From Ferrovibrio sp. (GTDB lineage: Bacteria > Pseudomonadota > Alphaproteobacteria > Ferrovibrionales > Ferrovibrionaceae): 64,000 nt of DNA. Positions 26,755-35,738 of the stretch are shown here, one piece after another. The position numbers and the translations under genes are program-made. The stretch covers positions 124,001 through 188,000 of the forward strand of contig NZ_JAHBYG010000002.1 of the NCBI RefSeq assembly GCF_019636075.1, given 5' to 3'. Numbering within the stretch: the first letter of the stretch is position 1; each line of letters opens with the position of its first letter. The notes beneath the pieces are model-generated. The model did no database searches. It worked only from the letters and a program-made list of their open reading frames with translations, and was not told the origin of the DNA.

Positions 26755-27858
26755 ATGTATGTGGCGGTGAAAGGCGGCGAGGCCGCAATCGAAAATGCCC
26801 ATAAGCTGCTGGCGGAAGATCGGCGTGGCGACATGGCGTTGCCAGAAATCGATGTGGCGCAGATTCGCGAGCAGATGAGTCTGGCCGTGGATCGTGTGAT
26901 GACGGAAGGATCGATCTACGACCGCGATTTAGCGGCACTGGCGCTGAAGCAGGCGCGTGGCGATCAGGTGGAAGCGATTTTCCTACTAAGGGCCTATCGC
27001 ACAACTCTGCCCCGGCTTGGTATGGCCGAGCCATTGGATACCCAGGGCATGCAGGTGTCGCGCCGCATATCGGCCACCTTCAAGGATTTGCCGGGTGGGC
27101 AATTGCTGGGGCCGACCTTCGATTACACCCATCGCCTGCTGGATTTTGCGCTGCAGGCGGAGCGGCAGCCATCGGAAGCAAAGCAGGGTGGCACCCTGCC
27201 GCAAGCCATGCCGCAAGTGGTGGACCTGCTGAATGCCGAGGGTTTGATAGAGCAGGAATGTCCGGATGACGATGATGAGGTGGTGGGCGACCTCACCCGC
27301 GAACCGCTGATGTTTCCCGCCAGCCGCGCGGTTCGGCTGCAATCGCTGGCGCGCGCAGATGAGGGCTATCTGCTGGCGCTGGGTTATTCCACGCAGCGCG
27401 GTTATGCAAAATCGCATCCCTTCGTGGGCGAAATCCGCAGTGGCATGGTGCGTGTGGAACTGGATATCCCTGAACTCGGCTTCGCAGTCGATATCGGCGA
27501 AATAGGCGTGACCGAATGCCAGATGATCAACCAGTTTCGCGGCTCGAAATCCGAACCGCCGAAATTCACCAGGGGGTATGGGCTCAGTTTCGGTTATGCC
27601 GAACGCAAAGCCATGGCCATGGCCTTGGTGGATCGAGCCTTGCGTGCCGAGGAATTGGGCGAGGATATAACCGCGCCGGCGCAGGATCAGGAATTCGTGC
27701 TCTACCATGGCGATAATGTGGAGGCATCCGGCTTCGTGCAGCATCTGAAACTGCCGCATCATGTGGATTTCCAGGCCGAACTGGCGCTGGTGCGCAAGAT
27801 GCGCGCGGAAATCGCGGCGGGCGATACGGCCCCTGCCTTCGAGGAGGCCGCACAATGA
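26755..27858 (+). CDS. phnI: C-P lyase core subunit PhnI
   Basis: 367 aa, family length. PhnI is the nucleosidase-like component that, with PhnGHL, links a phosphonate to the ribose of ATP and releases adenine. Begins MYVAVKGGEAAIENAHKLL as in other PhnI proteins; conserved TFDYTHRLLDFAL, SRAVRLQSLARADEGYLLAL, RGYGLSFGYAERKAMAMALV and NVEASGFVQHLKLPHHVDFQ. 1 bp after phnH, ATGA overlap with phnJ. Confidence 0.96.
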   Translation: MYVAVKGGEAAIENAHKLLAEDRRGDMALPEIDVAQIREQMSLAVDRVMTEGSIYDRDLAALALKQARGDQVEAIFLLRAYRTTLPRLGMAEPLDTQGMQVSRRISATFKDLPGGQLLGPTFDYTHRLLDFALQAERQPSEAKQGGTLPQAMPQVVDLLNAEGLIEQECPDDDDEVVGDLTREPLMFPASRAVRLQSLARADEGYLLALGYSTQRGYAKSHPFVGEIRSGMVRVELDIPELGFAVDIGEIGVTECQMINQFRGSKSEPPKFTRGYGLSFGYAERKAMAMALVDRALRAEELGEDITAPAQDQEFVLYHGDNVEASGFVQHLKLPHHVDFQAELALVRKMRAEIAAGDTAPAFEEAAQ

Positions 27859-28739
27859 CCGCAGATGACAATTACAATTTCGGCTTTCTGGATGAGCAGA
27901 CCAAGCGCATGCTGCGGCGTGCCATCTTGAAGGCGGTGGCGATACCGGGCTATCAGGTGCCGTTCGGCAGCCGCGAAATGCCTTTACCTTATGGTTGGGG
28001 CACGGGCGGTATGCAGGTGACGGCGGCGGTGATCGGCGCCGACGATGTGCTTAAGGTGATAGATCAAGGCGCCGACGACACCACCAATGCCGTATCGATC
28101 CGCCGATTCTTCACCCGCATGACCGGCGTTGCCACCACCGAGAAGACCCGCCAGGCCACGCTGATCCAGACGCGCCACCGCGTGCCGGAAACGCCTTTGC
28201 AGGCCGGGCAGATTCTGGTTTATCAGGTGCCGATCCCGGAGCCGTTGCGCTGGCTGGAGCCGCGCGAGACGGAAACCCGTATCATGCATGCGTTGTCTGA
28301 ATACGGCGTAATGCATGTTAAGCTGTATGAGGATATCGCCCGGCATGGCCATATCTCCACGGCTTATGATTATCCGGTGCTGGTGAATGGCCGGTATTTG
28401 ATGCGGTGTTCGCCGATCCCGAAATTCGATACACCGAAGCTGCACATGAATCCCGCTTTGCAGCTTTTCGGCGCGGGCCGGGAAAAGCGCATCTATGCCT
28501 TGCCGCCGCATACCGATGTGAAGCCGCTGGACTTTGCCGATCATCCTTTCGAGATCGAACATTGGCCGGAACCTTGCGCGCTATGCGGCGCCACCGACAG
28601 TTTCCTGGATGAAGTGATCCTGGACGACAAAGGCGACCGGATGTTCGTCTGTTCGGATACCGATTATTGCGGAGAGCGGCGCGAAGCCGGCCATCGCGGC
28701 CGGATGTCGCCGCCGGAAAATCTGGAGGCAGCGGAATGA
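27855..28739 (+). CDS. phnJ: C-P lyase, radical-SAM catalytic subunit PhnJ
   Basis: 294 aa. Cleaves the C-P bond of ribose 1-methylphosphonate 5-phosphate to yield methane (or another alkane) and cyclic phosphate. The four cysteines C241, C244, C266, C272 fall at exactly the positions numbered in E. coli PhnJ: three for the [4Fe-4S] cluster and C272 as thiyl radical; the radical glycine G32 is also present. All key residues are intact, so a working C-P lyase is expected. Confidence 0.97.
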   Translation: MTADDNYNFGFLDEQTKRMLRRAILKAVAIPGYQVPFGSREMPLPYGWGTGGMQVTAAVIGADDVLKVIDQGADDTTNAVSIRRFFTRMTGVATTEKTRQATLIQTRHRVPETPLQAGQILVYQVPIPEPLRWLEPRETETRIMHALSEYGVMHVKLYEDIARHGHISTAYDYPVLVNGRYLMRCSPIPKFDTPKLHMNPALQLFGAGREKRIYALPPHTDVKPLDFADHPFEIEHWPEPCALCGATDSFLDEVILDDKGDRMFVCSDTDYCGERREAGHRGRMSPPENLEAAE

Positions 28740-29518
28740 GCGCGTTGGAAATGCCGCTGCTGAATGTGGAAGGCATCAACAAGAGTTTCGGCCGTCAGCA
28801 GGCTTGCCGTGAGGTATCGCTGGAGCTTTGGCCCGGCGAGGTGTTGGGTATTGTGGGCGAGTCCGGATCGGGCAAATCCACCTTGCTGAAAATCTTGGCC
28901 GGCCGCCTGCCTGCCGATAGCGGCTTTATCCATTATCGCTCGACCGAAGAAGGCATCGTGGAATTGCTGGGCGCCAACGAGGCGCAGCGCCGCCGCTTGA
29001 TGCGCCGCGAATGGGGCTTCGTGCAGCAGCATGCCCGCGATGGCCTGCGTATGGGTTTTTCGGCCGGTGCCAATATCGGCGAACCGATGATGGCGCTGGG
29101 CCAGCGCGATTACGGGCACTTACGCAATATCGCCAAGGATTGGCTGCGTGCGGTGGAAATCCCGGAAGAGCGGCTGGATGATGCGCCGCGCACATTCTCG
29201 GGCGGCATGCAGCAGCGCTTGCAGATTGCCCGCAATCTGGTGACCCACCCGCGCATTGTTCTGATGGATGAGCCCACCGGCGGCTTGGATGTTTCCGTGC
29301 AGGCGCGTTTGCTCGACCTGCTGCGCCGCCTGGTGCATGAGCATAATGTTGCTGTGATATTGGTGACTCATGATCTGGGCGTAGCGCGCCTGCTGGCCGA
29401 CCGATTGATGGTGATGCGACGCGGCCAGGTGGTGGAGGCTGGTTTGACCGATCAATTGCTGGACGATCCGCAGCATGCCTATACGCAGTTGCTGGTTTCC
29501 TCGGTTTTGGGAGTGTGA
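28736..29518 (+). CDS. phnK: C-P lyase ABC-type ATPase PhnK
   Basis: 260 aa, start at the ATG overlapping the phnJ stop (ATGA). Walker A GESGSGKST, signature FSGGMQQRLQIARNL, Walker B IVLMDEPTGG, switch histidine in VTHD. PhnK docks on the PhnGHIJ core and its ATPase is needed for C-P bond cleavage in vivo; it is not a transporter subunit. Confidence 0.95.
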   Translation: MSALEMPLLNVEGINKSFGRQQACREVSLELWPGEVLGIVGESGSGKSTLLKILAGRLPADSGFIHYRSTEEGIVELLGANEAQRRRLMRREWGFVQQHARDGLRMGFSAGANIGEPMMALGQRDYGHLRNIAKDWLRAVEIPEERLDDAPRTFSGGMQQRLQIARNLVTHPRIVLMDEPTGGLDVSVQARLLDLLRRLVHEHNVAVILVTHDLGVARLLADRLMVMRRGQVVEAGLTDQLLDDPQHAYTQLLVSSVLGV

Positions 29519-29522
29519 TGCC

Positions 29523-30218
29523 ATGCGCATGATCGATGTGCAGGCTTTGCACAAAACCTTCACCCTGCACCTGCGCGGCGGTGCCGTGCTGCCGGTGCTG
29601 CGCAACATGGATCTGGCTGTGCAGGCCGGAGAATGCGTGGTGCTGCAAGGCCCATCAGGCGCCGGCAAATCCACTTTGCTGCGTGCAGTCTATGGTAATT
29701 ACCGGCCGCAATCAGGCCGCGTGTTGTTGCGTCACGATGGCGGGATGGTGGATATCGTTACGGCTAATCCGCGTCAGGTGATTGATATCCGCCGCCGCAG
29801 TTTGGGCTATGTGACGCAGTTCCTGCGGGTGATTCCGCGCGTGCCTACTCTGGATATCGTGGCGGAGCCATTGCTGGCGCGCGGTGCGGCATTGCCCCGG
29901 GCGCGGGAGCGGGCGGCAGAGTTGCTGGAGCGGTTGCGCATTCCGCGCAAGTTGTGGGATTTGCCGCCGGCCACATTCTCGGGCGGCGAGCAGCAGCGCA
30001 TCAATATCGCGCGCGGCTTCTGTGCTGAATTTCCGATCCTGCTGCTCGACGAGCCCACTGCGTCTCTGGATCAGGATAATCGCCGCATCGTGATCGGCTT
30101 GATCGACGAGGCACGGAAACGCGGCTCTGCCATCGTTGCCATAGTGCACGATGCCGAAACCCGCACTGCCATCGCAACGCGTCTGGCGCCTATGCCAGCT
30201 CTGGAGGCCGCAGCATGA
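29523..30218 (+). CDS. phnL: C-P lyase ABC-type ATPase PhnL
   Basis: 231 aa from the ATG at 29523 (4 bp after phnK; earlier frame lies inside phnK). Walker A GPSGAGKST, signature FSGGEQQRINIARGF, Walker B LLLDEPTAS. PhnL acts with PhnI to attach phosphonate to ATP. The 3' end overlaps phnM by ATGA. Confidence 0.95.
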   Translation: MRMIDVQALHKTFTLHLRGGAVLPVLRNMDLAVQAGECVVLQGPSGAGKSTLLRAVYGNYRPQSGRVLLRHDGGMVDIVTANPRQVIDIRRRSLGYVTQFLRVIPRVPTLDIVAEPLLARGAALPRARERAAELLERLRIPRKLWDLPPATFSGGEQQRINIARGFCAEFPILLLDEPTASLDQDNRRIVIGLIDEARKRGSAIVAIVHDAETRTAIATRLAPMPALEAAA

Positions 30219-31363
30219 CTGCCGAACTGATCATCACCAATGCGCGCATCATCGGGCGGAACGACGAAGTAGCGTCTGGCAATCTGGTTGTGCGCGACGG
30301 CGTAATCGCGGCTCTGGATGAGGGGGCGAGCAACCTACCGAATGCGGTGGATTTCGGCGGCGATTATCTGATGCCTGGCCTGGTGGAATTGCATACCGAT
30401 AATCTGGAAAAGCATTTTGCTCCGCGTCCCGGCGTGCGCTGGCCCAGCCGGCTGGCGGTGCAGGCCCATGATGCGCAGATTGCCGCAGCCGGCATCACCA
30501 CGGTGCTGGATGCGGTGGCGGTGGGCGATGTGCGCGACGGAGCGGTGCGGATGGAAATCCTGCGCGAGATGGTGGAGGCTATAGACATGTCGCAATCCGC
30601 CGGCATGTTGCGCGCCAACCATCTACTGCATCTGCGCTGCGAAATTTCCTTTGCCAGCCTGCTCGATCTGGTTCAGCCGATGGCGGGCCTTGGCTGGCTG
30701 AAGCTGGTATCGATCATGGACCATACGCCGGGCCAGCGGCAATTCGTCAGCCAGCAGAAATACCGCCAGTATTATCAAGGCAAGTTCGGCCTCAGCGATG
30801 CTGAAATGGACAAGTTCATGGCCGATCAGATTGCCGCTGCGGCTGCCAATGGTGCGCGTAACCGCCGTGCGGTGGTGGAGCTTTGCCGCGCCAATGGCCT
30901 GGCCTTGGCCAGCCATGACGATGCAACGGCGGAGCATGTGGCGGAAGCGGCATCGGACGGCATGGTGGTGGCGGAATTCCCCACCACCTTCGAGGCAGCG
31001 GAAATGTCGCGCAACAGCGGCATGAAGGTGATGATGGGCGGGCCGAATGTGGTGCGCGGCGGATCCCATTCCGGCAATATCTCGGCACGTGCATTGGCCG
31101 AGAAGGGCCATCTCGATATCATCTCATCGGATTACGTGCCGGGCAGCCTGCTCACCTCGGCTTTTCTGTTGCCGGGACAAGTGCCGGGTATTTCCTTGAG
31201 CGATGCAGTGGCAATGGTATCGGCTAATCCGGCCGAAGCCATCGGGCTGCATGATCGCGGAGCTTTGGAGCTTGGCCGCCGCGCCGACATGATCCGTGTC
31301 AGCCTGGTGCAGGATACCCCGGTGGTGCGCGCGGTGTGGCGCGAAGGCGAGCGGGTGATGTAG
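30215..31363 (+). CDS. phnM: Ribose 1-methylphosphonate 5-triphosphate diphosphatase PhnM
   Basis: 382 aa amidohydrolase-fold enzyme; releases pyrophosphate from the triphosphate made by PhnGHIL, giving the substrate of PhnJ. Family segments: DYLMPGLVELHTDNLEKHF (metal site), MDHTPGQRQF, ALASHDDATAEHV, FPTTFEAAEMSRNSGMKVMM, ISSDYVPGSLL. Overlaps phnL by ATGA; the HD gene follows 11 bp after the stop. Confidence 0.96.
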   Translation: MTAELIITNARIIGRNDEVASGNLVVRDGVIAALDEGASNLPNAVDFGGDYLMPGLVELHTDNLEKHFAPRPGVRWPSRLAVQAHDAQIAAAGITTVLDAVAVGDVRDGAVRMEILREMVEAIDMSQSAGMLRANHLLHLRCEISFASLLDLVQPMAGLGWLKLVSIMDHTPGQRQFVSQQKYRQYYQGKFGLSDAEMDKFMADQIAAAAANGARNRRAVVELCRANGLALASHDDATAEHVAEAASDGMVVAEFPTTFEAAEMSRNSGMKVMMGGPNVVRGGSHSGNISARALAEKGHLDIISSDYVPGSLLTSAFLLPGQVPGISLSDAVAMVSANPAEAIGLHDRGALELGRRADMIRVSLVQDTPVVRAVWREGERVM

Positions 31364-31374
31364 GGGAGGCAACG

Positions 31375-31923
31375 ATGGCTGCGGTCGTGGATGAAATTGT
31401 CGGTCTGCTGGAAAAAGCCGGCGCGGAGCGTTATGGCATGGAGGCGGTGAGCCAATTGGAGCATGCTTTGCAATGCGCCATGCATGCCGAACGGGCCGGC
31501 GGCAGCGATGCTTTGGTTGTAGCTTGCCTGTTACACGATATCGGCCATCTGGTGGGCGAAGGCGATGAAGGCTTGGCCGAGCGTGGCGAGGATGCGGCGC
31601 ATGAGCATCTGGCAGCCGATTGGCTGAGCCGGTATTTCGGTTCGGATGTGGTGCAGCCAGTGCGATTGCATGTGGATGCCAAACGGTATCTCTGCCATGC
31701 CGAGCCGCATTATTGGGCGGGCCTGTCGCAGGCTTCCAAAACCAGCCTGGAAGTGCAGGGTGGCACCTACAGCGCGGATGAAGCAGCGGCCTTCATGGCG
31801 CAGCCTCATGCCGCCGAAGCGGTTTTGCTACGACGCTGGGATGACGCAGCCAAGACGCCGAAGCTGAAAACGCCGGATATTGCCTATTATCGCCGCTTCC
31901 TGGAAGCGACGCTTAAAGCGTGA
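31375..31923 (+). CDS. PhnZ-like HD-domain mixed-valence diiron oxygenase
   Basis: 182 aa; start at 31375 behind GGGGAGG (longer frame from 31336 lies in phnM). Belongs to the phosphonate-operon HD group that includes PhnZ and TmpB, which cleave alpha-hydroxylated aminoalkylphosphonates with O2. Compared with PhnZ numbering from memory: Y20, E23 and H30 match Y24, E27, H34 with identical spacing; H54-D55 match H58-D59; H76 matches H80; H99 and K103 match H104 and K108; D156/D157 match D161. All metal ligands appear intact. No PhnY/TmpA-type 2OG hydroxylase partner is adjacent, so the natural substrate is open. Confidence 0.82.
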   Translation: MAAVVDEIVGLLEKAGAERYGMEAVSQLEHALQCAMHAERAGGSDALVVACLLHDIGHLVGEGDEGLAERGEDAAHEHLAADWLSRYFGSDVVQPVRLHVDAKRYLCHAEPHYWAGLSQASKTSLEVQGGTYSADEAAAFMAQPHAAEAVLLRRWDDAAKTPKLKTPDIAYYRRFLEATLKA

Positions 31924-32626
31924 GCGGGTAGCGTGCCAGAATGCGGAATTGTGCATTCCCGCTTTGTCTGTAGAGGCACAGTTCGGTTAGTGGCATCGGT
32001 TGGGCGAGCAAGGGCAGCAGCCGGTTTGTGAGATACGCGAGCACGGCCGCCCGCTCTGCTTCATCCGTTATGCGCCCGGTTAGCGTGAAATGCGGCCGGA
32101 ATTCCTCCAGAACATAGGGATAGCCCCAGCGCAGCAGATAGTCATCCTGCCGCGCTGAAAGCCCGGCGGCGCGCCGCTTGGCGATTTCTGCATCGCTTGC
32201 CTGCGCTCGAAATTCATCGAAGGCTATCACGCAGGCATCGGCCAGGGCGTGTAATTCGCCATCGCCACCGCCCGCTTCATGGGCGGGCCGCAAAGCCAGA
32301 AAGTTGCCGAGAGAAGCCAGTTGCAATGCCAGATGCGGCGGCGCGCTGCGGTGGGCCGCAAAATCTGCCAGCGCCTGCTGCAAGGCGGTTTCATCCTTGC
32401 CATCGGCCAGGCGGAAAGGTGGCTTCAGCGTGGCATGAAAGCCGTAACGGCGCGGCTCGGCGGTTAATGCGGCAACGCGTTCGGCCGACAGGCCCGGCAC
32501 GGAGGGAGGCGGGTAGTCTTGGCCCGATTGCGGATCCCAGCCCAACCAGCGCGCGGCAAAATCATGCAGCGGATGCGCCAGTGGCGGTGCGGCATAGACA
32601 GCGTAACGGTGCGAAGAGCTAGACAA
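31913..32626 (-). CDS. DUF1045 2H-phosphoesterase-like phosphonate-operon protein
   Basis: 237 aa on the strand opposite to the phn genes, overlapping the HD gene end by 11 bp. Two H-x-T motifs (FHATLKPPF and PHFTLTGRI) make it a 2H phosphoesterase-fold protein of the DUF1045 group, known only as a regular neighbour of C-P lyase genes. A role in processing cyclic ribose phosphates is plausible because phnP and phnN are both absent here, but is inference. Confidence 0.85.
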   Translation of the reverse strand: MSSSSHRYAVYAAPPLAHPLHDFAARWLGWDPQSGQDYPPPSVPGLSAERVAALTAEPRRYGFHATLKPPFRLADGKDETALQQALADFAAHRSAPPHLALQLASLGNFLALRPAHEAGGGDGELHALADACVIAFDEFRAQASDAEIAKRRAAGLSARQDDYLLRWGYPYVLEEFRPHFTLTGRITDEAERAAVLAYLTNRLLPLLAQPMPLTELCLYRQSGNAQFRILARYPLTL

Positions 32627-32780
32627 GTGCGCCAGTCATCCTGTGGGTAACCTTTCTGCTGCGAGTCCCGGCTGGGATTTCACCATCCCGTCGCCGAAGC
32701 GAAACAGAAGTGTCACATGCGATTGCTATCAGCGGCGCAAGGCATAACCGCAAAGCCTGCAGCAGGCTTCGAGGAGCAGC

Positions 32781-33626
32781 ATGAGCACCGCCATCGAGAT
32801 CACTCATCTATCGAAAACTTTCGGCACCGGCAAGCGCGCATTGGATGATGTAACGCTGCGTATCCGTCCAGGTGAGATGGTGGCGCTTATCGGTGCTTCG
32901 GGTTCAGGCAAATCCACTTTGCTGCGCCATATCGCGGGCCTGATTCCGAGCGACCGAGATCAACGGGCCCAGGTGGCTGTGAATGGTCGGATGGTGCAGC
33001 AGCAGGGCCGTATCGGCCGTGGTATCCGCGAAACGCGCGCCGGTATCGGCTTCGTGTTTCAGCAGTTCAACCTGGTCGGTCGTATGCGTGTGCTTACCAA
33101 TGTGATGGCGGGCGACCTCGGGCGTATGCCGCTGTGGCGCAGCTTGCTGGGGCTGTTTACCGACGAACAGCGCCGTGCCGGCGTGCGTGCGTTGGCCCGC
33201 GTAGGCATCGCGCAATGCGCTTTTCAGCGCGCGTCCACATTATCTGGCGGCCAGCAGCAGCGTGCCGCCATCGCCCGAGCCTTGGTGCAAGGCGCCCAGG
33301 TGATCCTGGCGGACGAGCCGATTGCATCGTTGGATCCGGAATCCTCACGCCGCGTGATGGCCACGCTGGCCGATATCAACCGCAGCGACAATGTGACCGT
33401 GGTGGTTTCGCTGCATCAAGTGGATTTCGCGTTGAAATATTGCCGGCGCGTCGTAGCCCTGCGCGATGGCCGGGTGATGTTTGATGGCGCCGCCGAGCAG
33501 GTGAGCGCCGATATGCTGCGCGGCATATACGGCAATAACAGCGATCTGGATTTGGGCAGTCTGCTCGGCCCTCAGGCCGATGAGGATCTGCGCCCGGTCG
33601 CCGCGGCGCGTTTTGCTCTGGCTTGA
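32781..33626 (+). CDS. phnC: Phosphonate ABC transporter ATP-binding protein PhnC
   Basis: 281 aa. Walker [10 protein letters not shown], signature [15 protein letters not shown], Walker [13 protein letters not shown], and the PhnC-typical [25 protein letters not shown] lies before the ATG. Begins the phnCDE uptake operon, read in the same direction as phnGHIJKLM but separated from it by the opposite-strand DUF1045 gene. Confidence 0.95.
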   Translation: MSTAIEITHLSKTFGTGKRALDDVTLRIRPGEMVALIGASGSGKSTLLRHIAGLIPSDRDQRAQVAVNGRMVQQQGRIGRGIRETRAGIGFVFQQFNLVGRMRVLTNVMAGDLGRMPLWRSLLGLFTDEQRRAGVRALARVGIAQCAFQRASTLSGGQQQRAAIARALVQGAQVILADEPIASLDPESSRRVMATLADINRSDNVTVVVSLHQVDFALKYCRRVVALRDGRVMFDGAAEQVSADMLRGIYGNNSDLDLGSLLGPQADEDLRPVAAARFALA

Positions 33627-33664
33627 TCGCTACACCTTTAACACCACCCTCTGGAGAGAGAACC

Positions 33665-34642
33665 ATGAATCGTCGTCATCTGCTTGCCGCCACCGCTTCG
33701 CTGGCGCTGTTCGGCCTTGCCTCGGGCGCCTCTGCCCAGGCGCTGAAGGAAATCAACTTCGGCATCATCTCGACTGAGTCGAGTTCCAACCTGAAGACCA
33801 TCTGGGAACCCTTTCTGGCCGATATGCAGAAGCAGACCGGCATGAAGATCAATGCCTTTTTTGCGCCTGATTATGCCGGCGTGATCGAGGGTATGCGCTT
33901 CAACAAGGTGCAGATCGCCTGGTATGGCAATGCTTCGGCCATGCAGGCCGTGGATCGGGCCGATGGCGAAATCTTCGTGCAGACCACTTCCAAGGACGGT
34001 TCGCCGGGCTATTGGTCTCTTCTGCTGGCTCATAAGGACAGCCCGATCAACTCGCTGGAAGATCTGATCAAATCGCCTGGCAAGTATACCCTGGGTAATG
34101 GCGATCCGAATTCCACCTCGGGTTTCCTGGTGCCCAGCTATTACGCCTGGGGCCAGAACAATATCGATATCCGCAAGCATTTCACCCGCGTGGTGAATGC
34201 CAACCACGAAACCAACGCGCTGGCCGTGGCCAACAAGCAGGTGGATATCGCTACCAACAACACCGAAAACCTGGAGCGTCTGGAAAAGACCCAGCCCGCC
34301 AAGGCCAAGGACGTGAAGGTGATCTGGAAGTCGCCGCTGATTCCTTCCGATCCCATCGTGTGGCGCAAGGATCTGCCGGCCGAGACGAAGCAGAAGCTGA
34401 AGACCTTCTTCATGACCTACGGCACCAAGGATGCTGCCGAGCAGAAGGTGCTGGCCGATCTGCAGTGGGGCCCGTTCAAGGAATCCTCCAACAAGCAATT
34501 GCTGCCGATCCGCCAGTTGGCGCTGTTCCGCGACAAGATCAAGCTGGAAGGCGATACCGCCATGGCTGCAGACGAGAAGGCCAAGAAGCTGGCTGAGATC
34601 GAAGCCAAGTTGGCCGAACTGAACAAGCAGCTCGGCTCGTAA
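33665..34642 (+). CDS. phnD: Phosphonate ABC transporter periplasmic binding protein PhnD
   Basis: 325 aa from the ATG at 33665 with GGAGAGAG upstream; the earlier frame (33623) overlaps phnC only by chance of reading. Signal peptide MNRRHLLAATASLALFGLAS ending SAQA. Family segments: NFGIISTESSSNLKTIWEPF, FNKVQIAWYGNASAMQAVDR, GNGDPNSTSGFLVPSYY. Captures phosphonates in the periplasm. The C-terminal 40 residues are lysine/glutamate-rich and helical. Confidence 0.95.
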   Translation: MNRRHLLAATASLALFGLASGASAQALKEINFGIISTESSSNLKTIWEPFLADMQKQTGMKINAFFAPDYAGVIEGMRFNKVQIAWYGNASAMQAVDRADGEIFVQTTSKDGSPGYWSLLLAHKDSPINSLEDLIKSPGKYTLGNGDPNSTSGFLVPSYYAWGQNNIDIRKHFTRVVNANHETNALAVANKQVDIATNNTENLERLEKTQPAKAKDVKVIWKSPLIPSDPIVWRKDLPAETKQKLKTFFMTYGTKDAAEQKVLADLQWGPFKESSNKQLLPIRQLALFRDKIKLEGDTAMAADEKAKKLAEIEAKLAELNKQLGS

Positions 34643-34649
34643 CAACGCA

Positions 34650-34688
34650 GTGGCGGGGGTGTACACGCATCCCCGCCACGGCCTTTTT
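34650..34688 (+). terminator. Stem-loop between phnD and phnE
   Basis: GTGGCGGGG (34650-34658) pairs with CCCCGCCAC (34671-34679), 9 bp, loop of 12, followed by GGCCTTTTT. Inside the phnCDE operon, so it probably lets only part of the transcription continue to phnE. Confidence 0.75.
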
Positions 34689-34699
34689 AAGGCGTGACC

Positions 34700-35515
34700 A
34701 TGACCAGCATGTCCGGCAATCTTCTGAACGAGCATCCGATCCATCCGCCCAAACCGGGTCTGAAGTCCTCGCTTCTGCGGTATCTGGCTTATGGCCTGGG
34801 TGCTGCCTTGCTGGTTTGGTCGTATAACGGTGCGGAGATTGCGCCGGCCACGTTGATCCGCGACGCCGGCAATATGGCAACCTTTGCCGCGGATTTCTTT
34901 CCGCCGGATTTCACCGACTGGAAATTCTATTTCACCGAATTGATGGTAACCCTGCATATCGCCATTTGGGGCACTGTGCTGGCTATCGTCTGCGCCGTGC
35001 CGCTCAGCTTGTTGGCGGCCTCCAATATCGCGCCGGTTTGGTTGTATCAACCGGTGCGGCGTGTGCTGGATGCATTGCGTTCGATCAACGAAATGGTTTT
35101 TGCCATGCTGTTCGTGGTGGCGGTGGGTCTGGGGCCATTTGCCGGCGCGCTTGCGCTCTGGCTGCATACCACAGGCACTTTGGCCAAGCTGTTTTCCGAA
35201 GCGGTGGAAGCCATCGATCCGCAGCCGGTTGATGGCATCCGTGCCACGGGCGCCAATGCGGTCGAGGAAATTCTATACGGCGTGATCCCGCAGGTGATGC
35301 CGCTTTGGGTTTCCTACTCGCTGTATCGTTTTGAAGCCAATGTGCGCTCGGCTTCGGTGGTGGGCATGGTTGGCGCCGGCGGTATCGGCGTTGTGTTGTG
35401 GGAAGTGATCCGCGGGTTCCGTTTCGATCAAACCTGTGCGGTGATGATCATGATCATCCTGTTGGTCAGCGTGGTGGATATCATTTCCGCGCGTATTCGC
35501 GCCGCTTTGATCTGA
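34700..35515 (+). CDS. phnE: Phosphonate ABC transporter permease PhnE
   Basis: 271 aa, about six membrane segments. ATG at 34700 is favoured (AAGG 7 nt before); a GTG at 34694 is also in frame. BPD-type permease motif in [23 protein letters not shown] (EAA loop) and typical C-terminal [20 protein letters not shown]. Only one phnE is present, so the permease would be a homodimer. Confidence 0.94.
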   Translation: MTSMSGNLLNEHPIHPPKPGLKSSLLRYLAYGLGAALLVWSYNGAEIAPATLIRDAGNMATFAADFFPPDFTDWKFYFTELMVTLHIAIWGTVLAIVCAVPLSLLAASNIAPVWLYQPVRRVLDALRSINEMVFAMLFVVAVGLGPFAGALALWLHTTGTLAKLFSEAVEAIDPQPVDGIRATGANAVEEILYGVIPQVMPLWVSYSLYRFEANVRSASVVGMVGAGGIGVVLWEVIRGFRFDQTCAVMIMIILLVSVVDIISARIRAALI

Positions 35516-35550
35516 GCGTGCCGAGACTATCCTAGCGGAATCAATTCATA

Positions 35551-35577
35551 AGGCCGGGGCTGCAGGGGCTCCGGCCT
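35551..35577 (+). terminator. Probable terminator after phnE
   Basis: AGGCCGG (35551-35557) pairs with CCGGCCT (35571-35577), extendable inward by four pairs including two G-U. Only CTCTTCGCATTT follows, so the T tract is weak. It separates phnCDE from the liv/ligase operon. Confidence 0.5.
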
Positions 35578-35604
35578 CTTCGCATTTGCACCCAAAAAGA
35601 GTCG

Positions 35605-35633
35605 TTGACTCTCGCTAATGAACGTCATTCAAT
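35605..35633 (+). promoter_or_regulatory. Promoter with operator in the spacer, liv/acyl-CoA synthetase operon
   Basis: TTGACT (35605-35610), 17-bp spacer, TTCAAT (35628-35633) is a sigma-70-like promoter. The inverted repeat AATGA-ACG-TCATT (35617-35629) fills the spacer and shares 14 of 18 bases with the repeat at 42659. A repressor bound here would block polymerase. Transcription would start about 55 bp before the leader ORF. Confidence 0.55.
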
Positions 35634-35693
35634 AAGAGCCGTAAACACAAAGGCCGACTCAGATCGGCTGGGTAATTTAGGGAGGAGTACAGG

Positions 35694-35738
35694 GTGTCTG
35701 CGCCAAGCCGCCGGCTTGCGCATGAGACGCGGCGGTGA
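35694..35738 (+). CDS. Short leader ORF coupled to the liv ATPase gene
   Basis: 14-codon frame MSAPSRRLAHETRR, GTG start, with the best ribosome site of the region (GGGAGGAG, 6 nt before). Its TGA overlaps the GTG start of the next gene (GTGA), while that gene has no ribosome site of its own. It may be a leader peptide that couples translation, or the true downstream start may be the ATG at 35747. No match to a known leader is claimed. Confidence 0.4.
   Translation: MSAPSRRLAHETRR

Noticed and set aside
32700-32740. Pho box before phnC (GTGTCAC ... CTATCA)
   Set aside because: Half-sites are not spaced 11 bp apart as PhoB requires, so not reported as a site.
33638-35167. 509-codon antisense frame over phnD/phnE
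   Set aside because: Shadow of two well-supported genes; no domain recognised and composition atypical.
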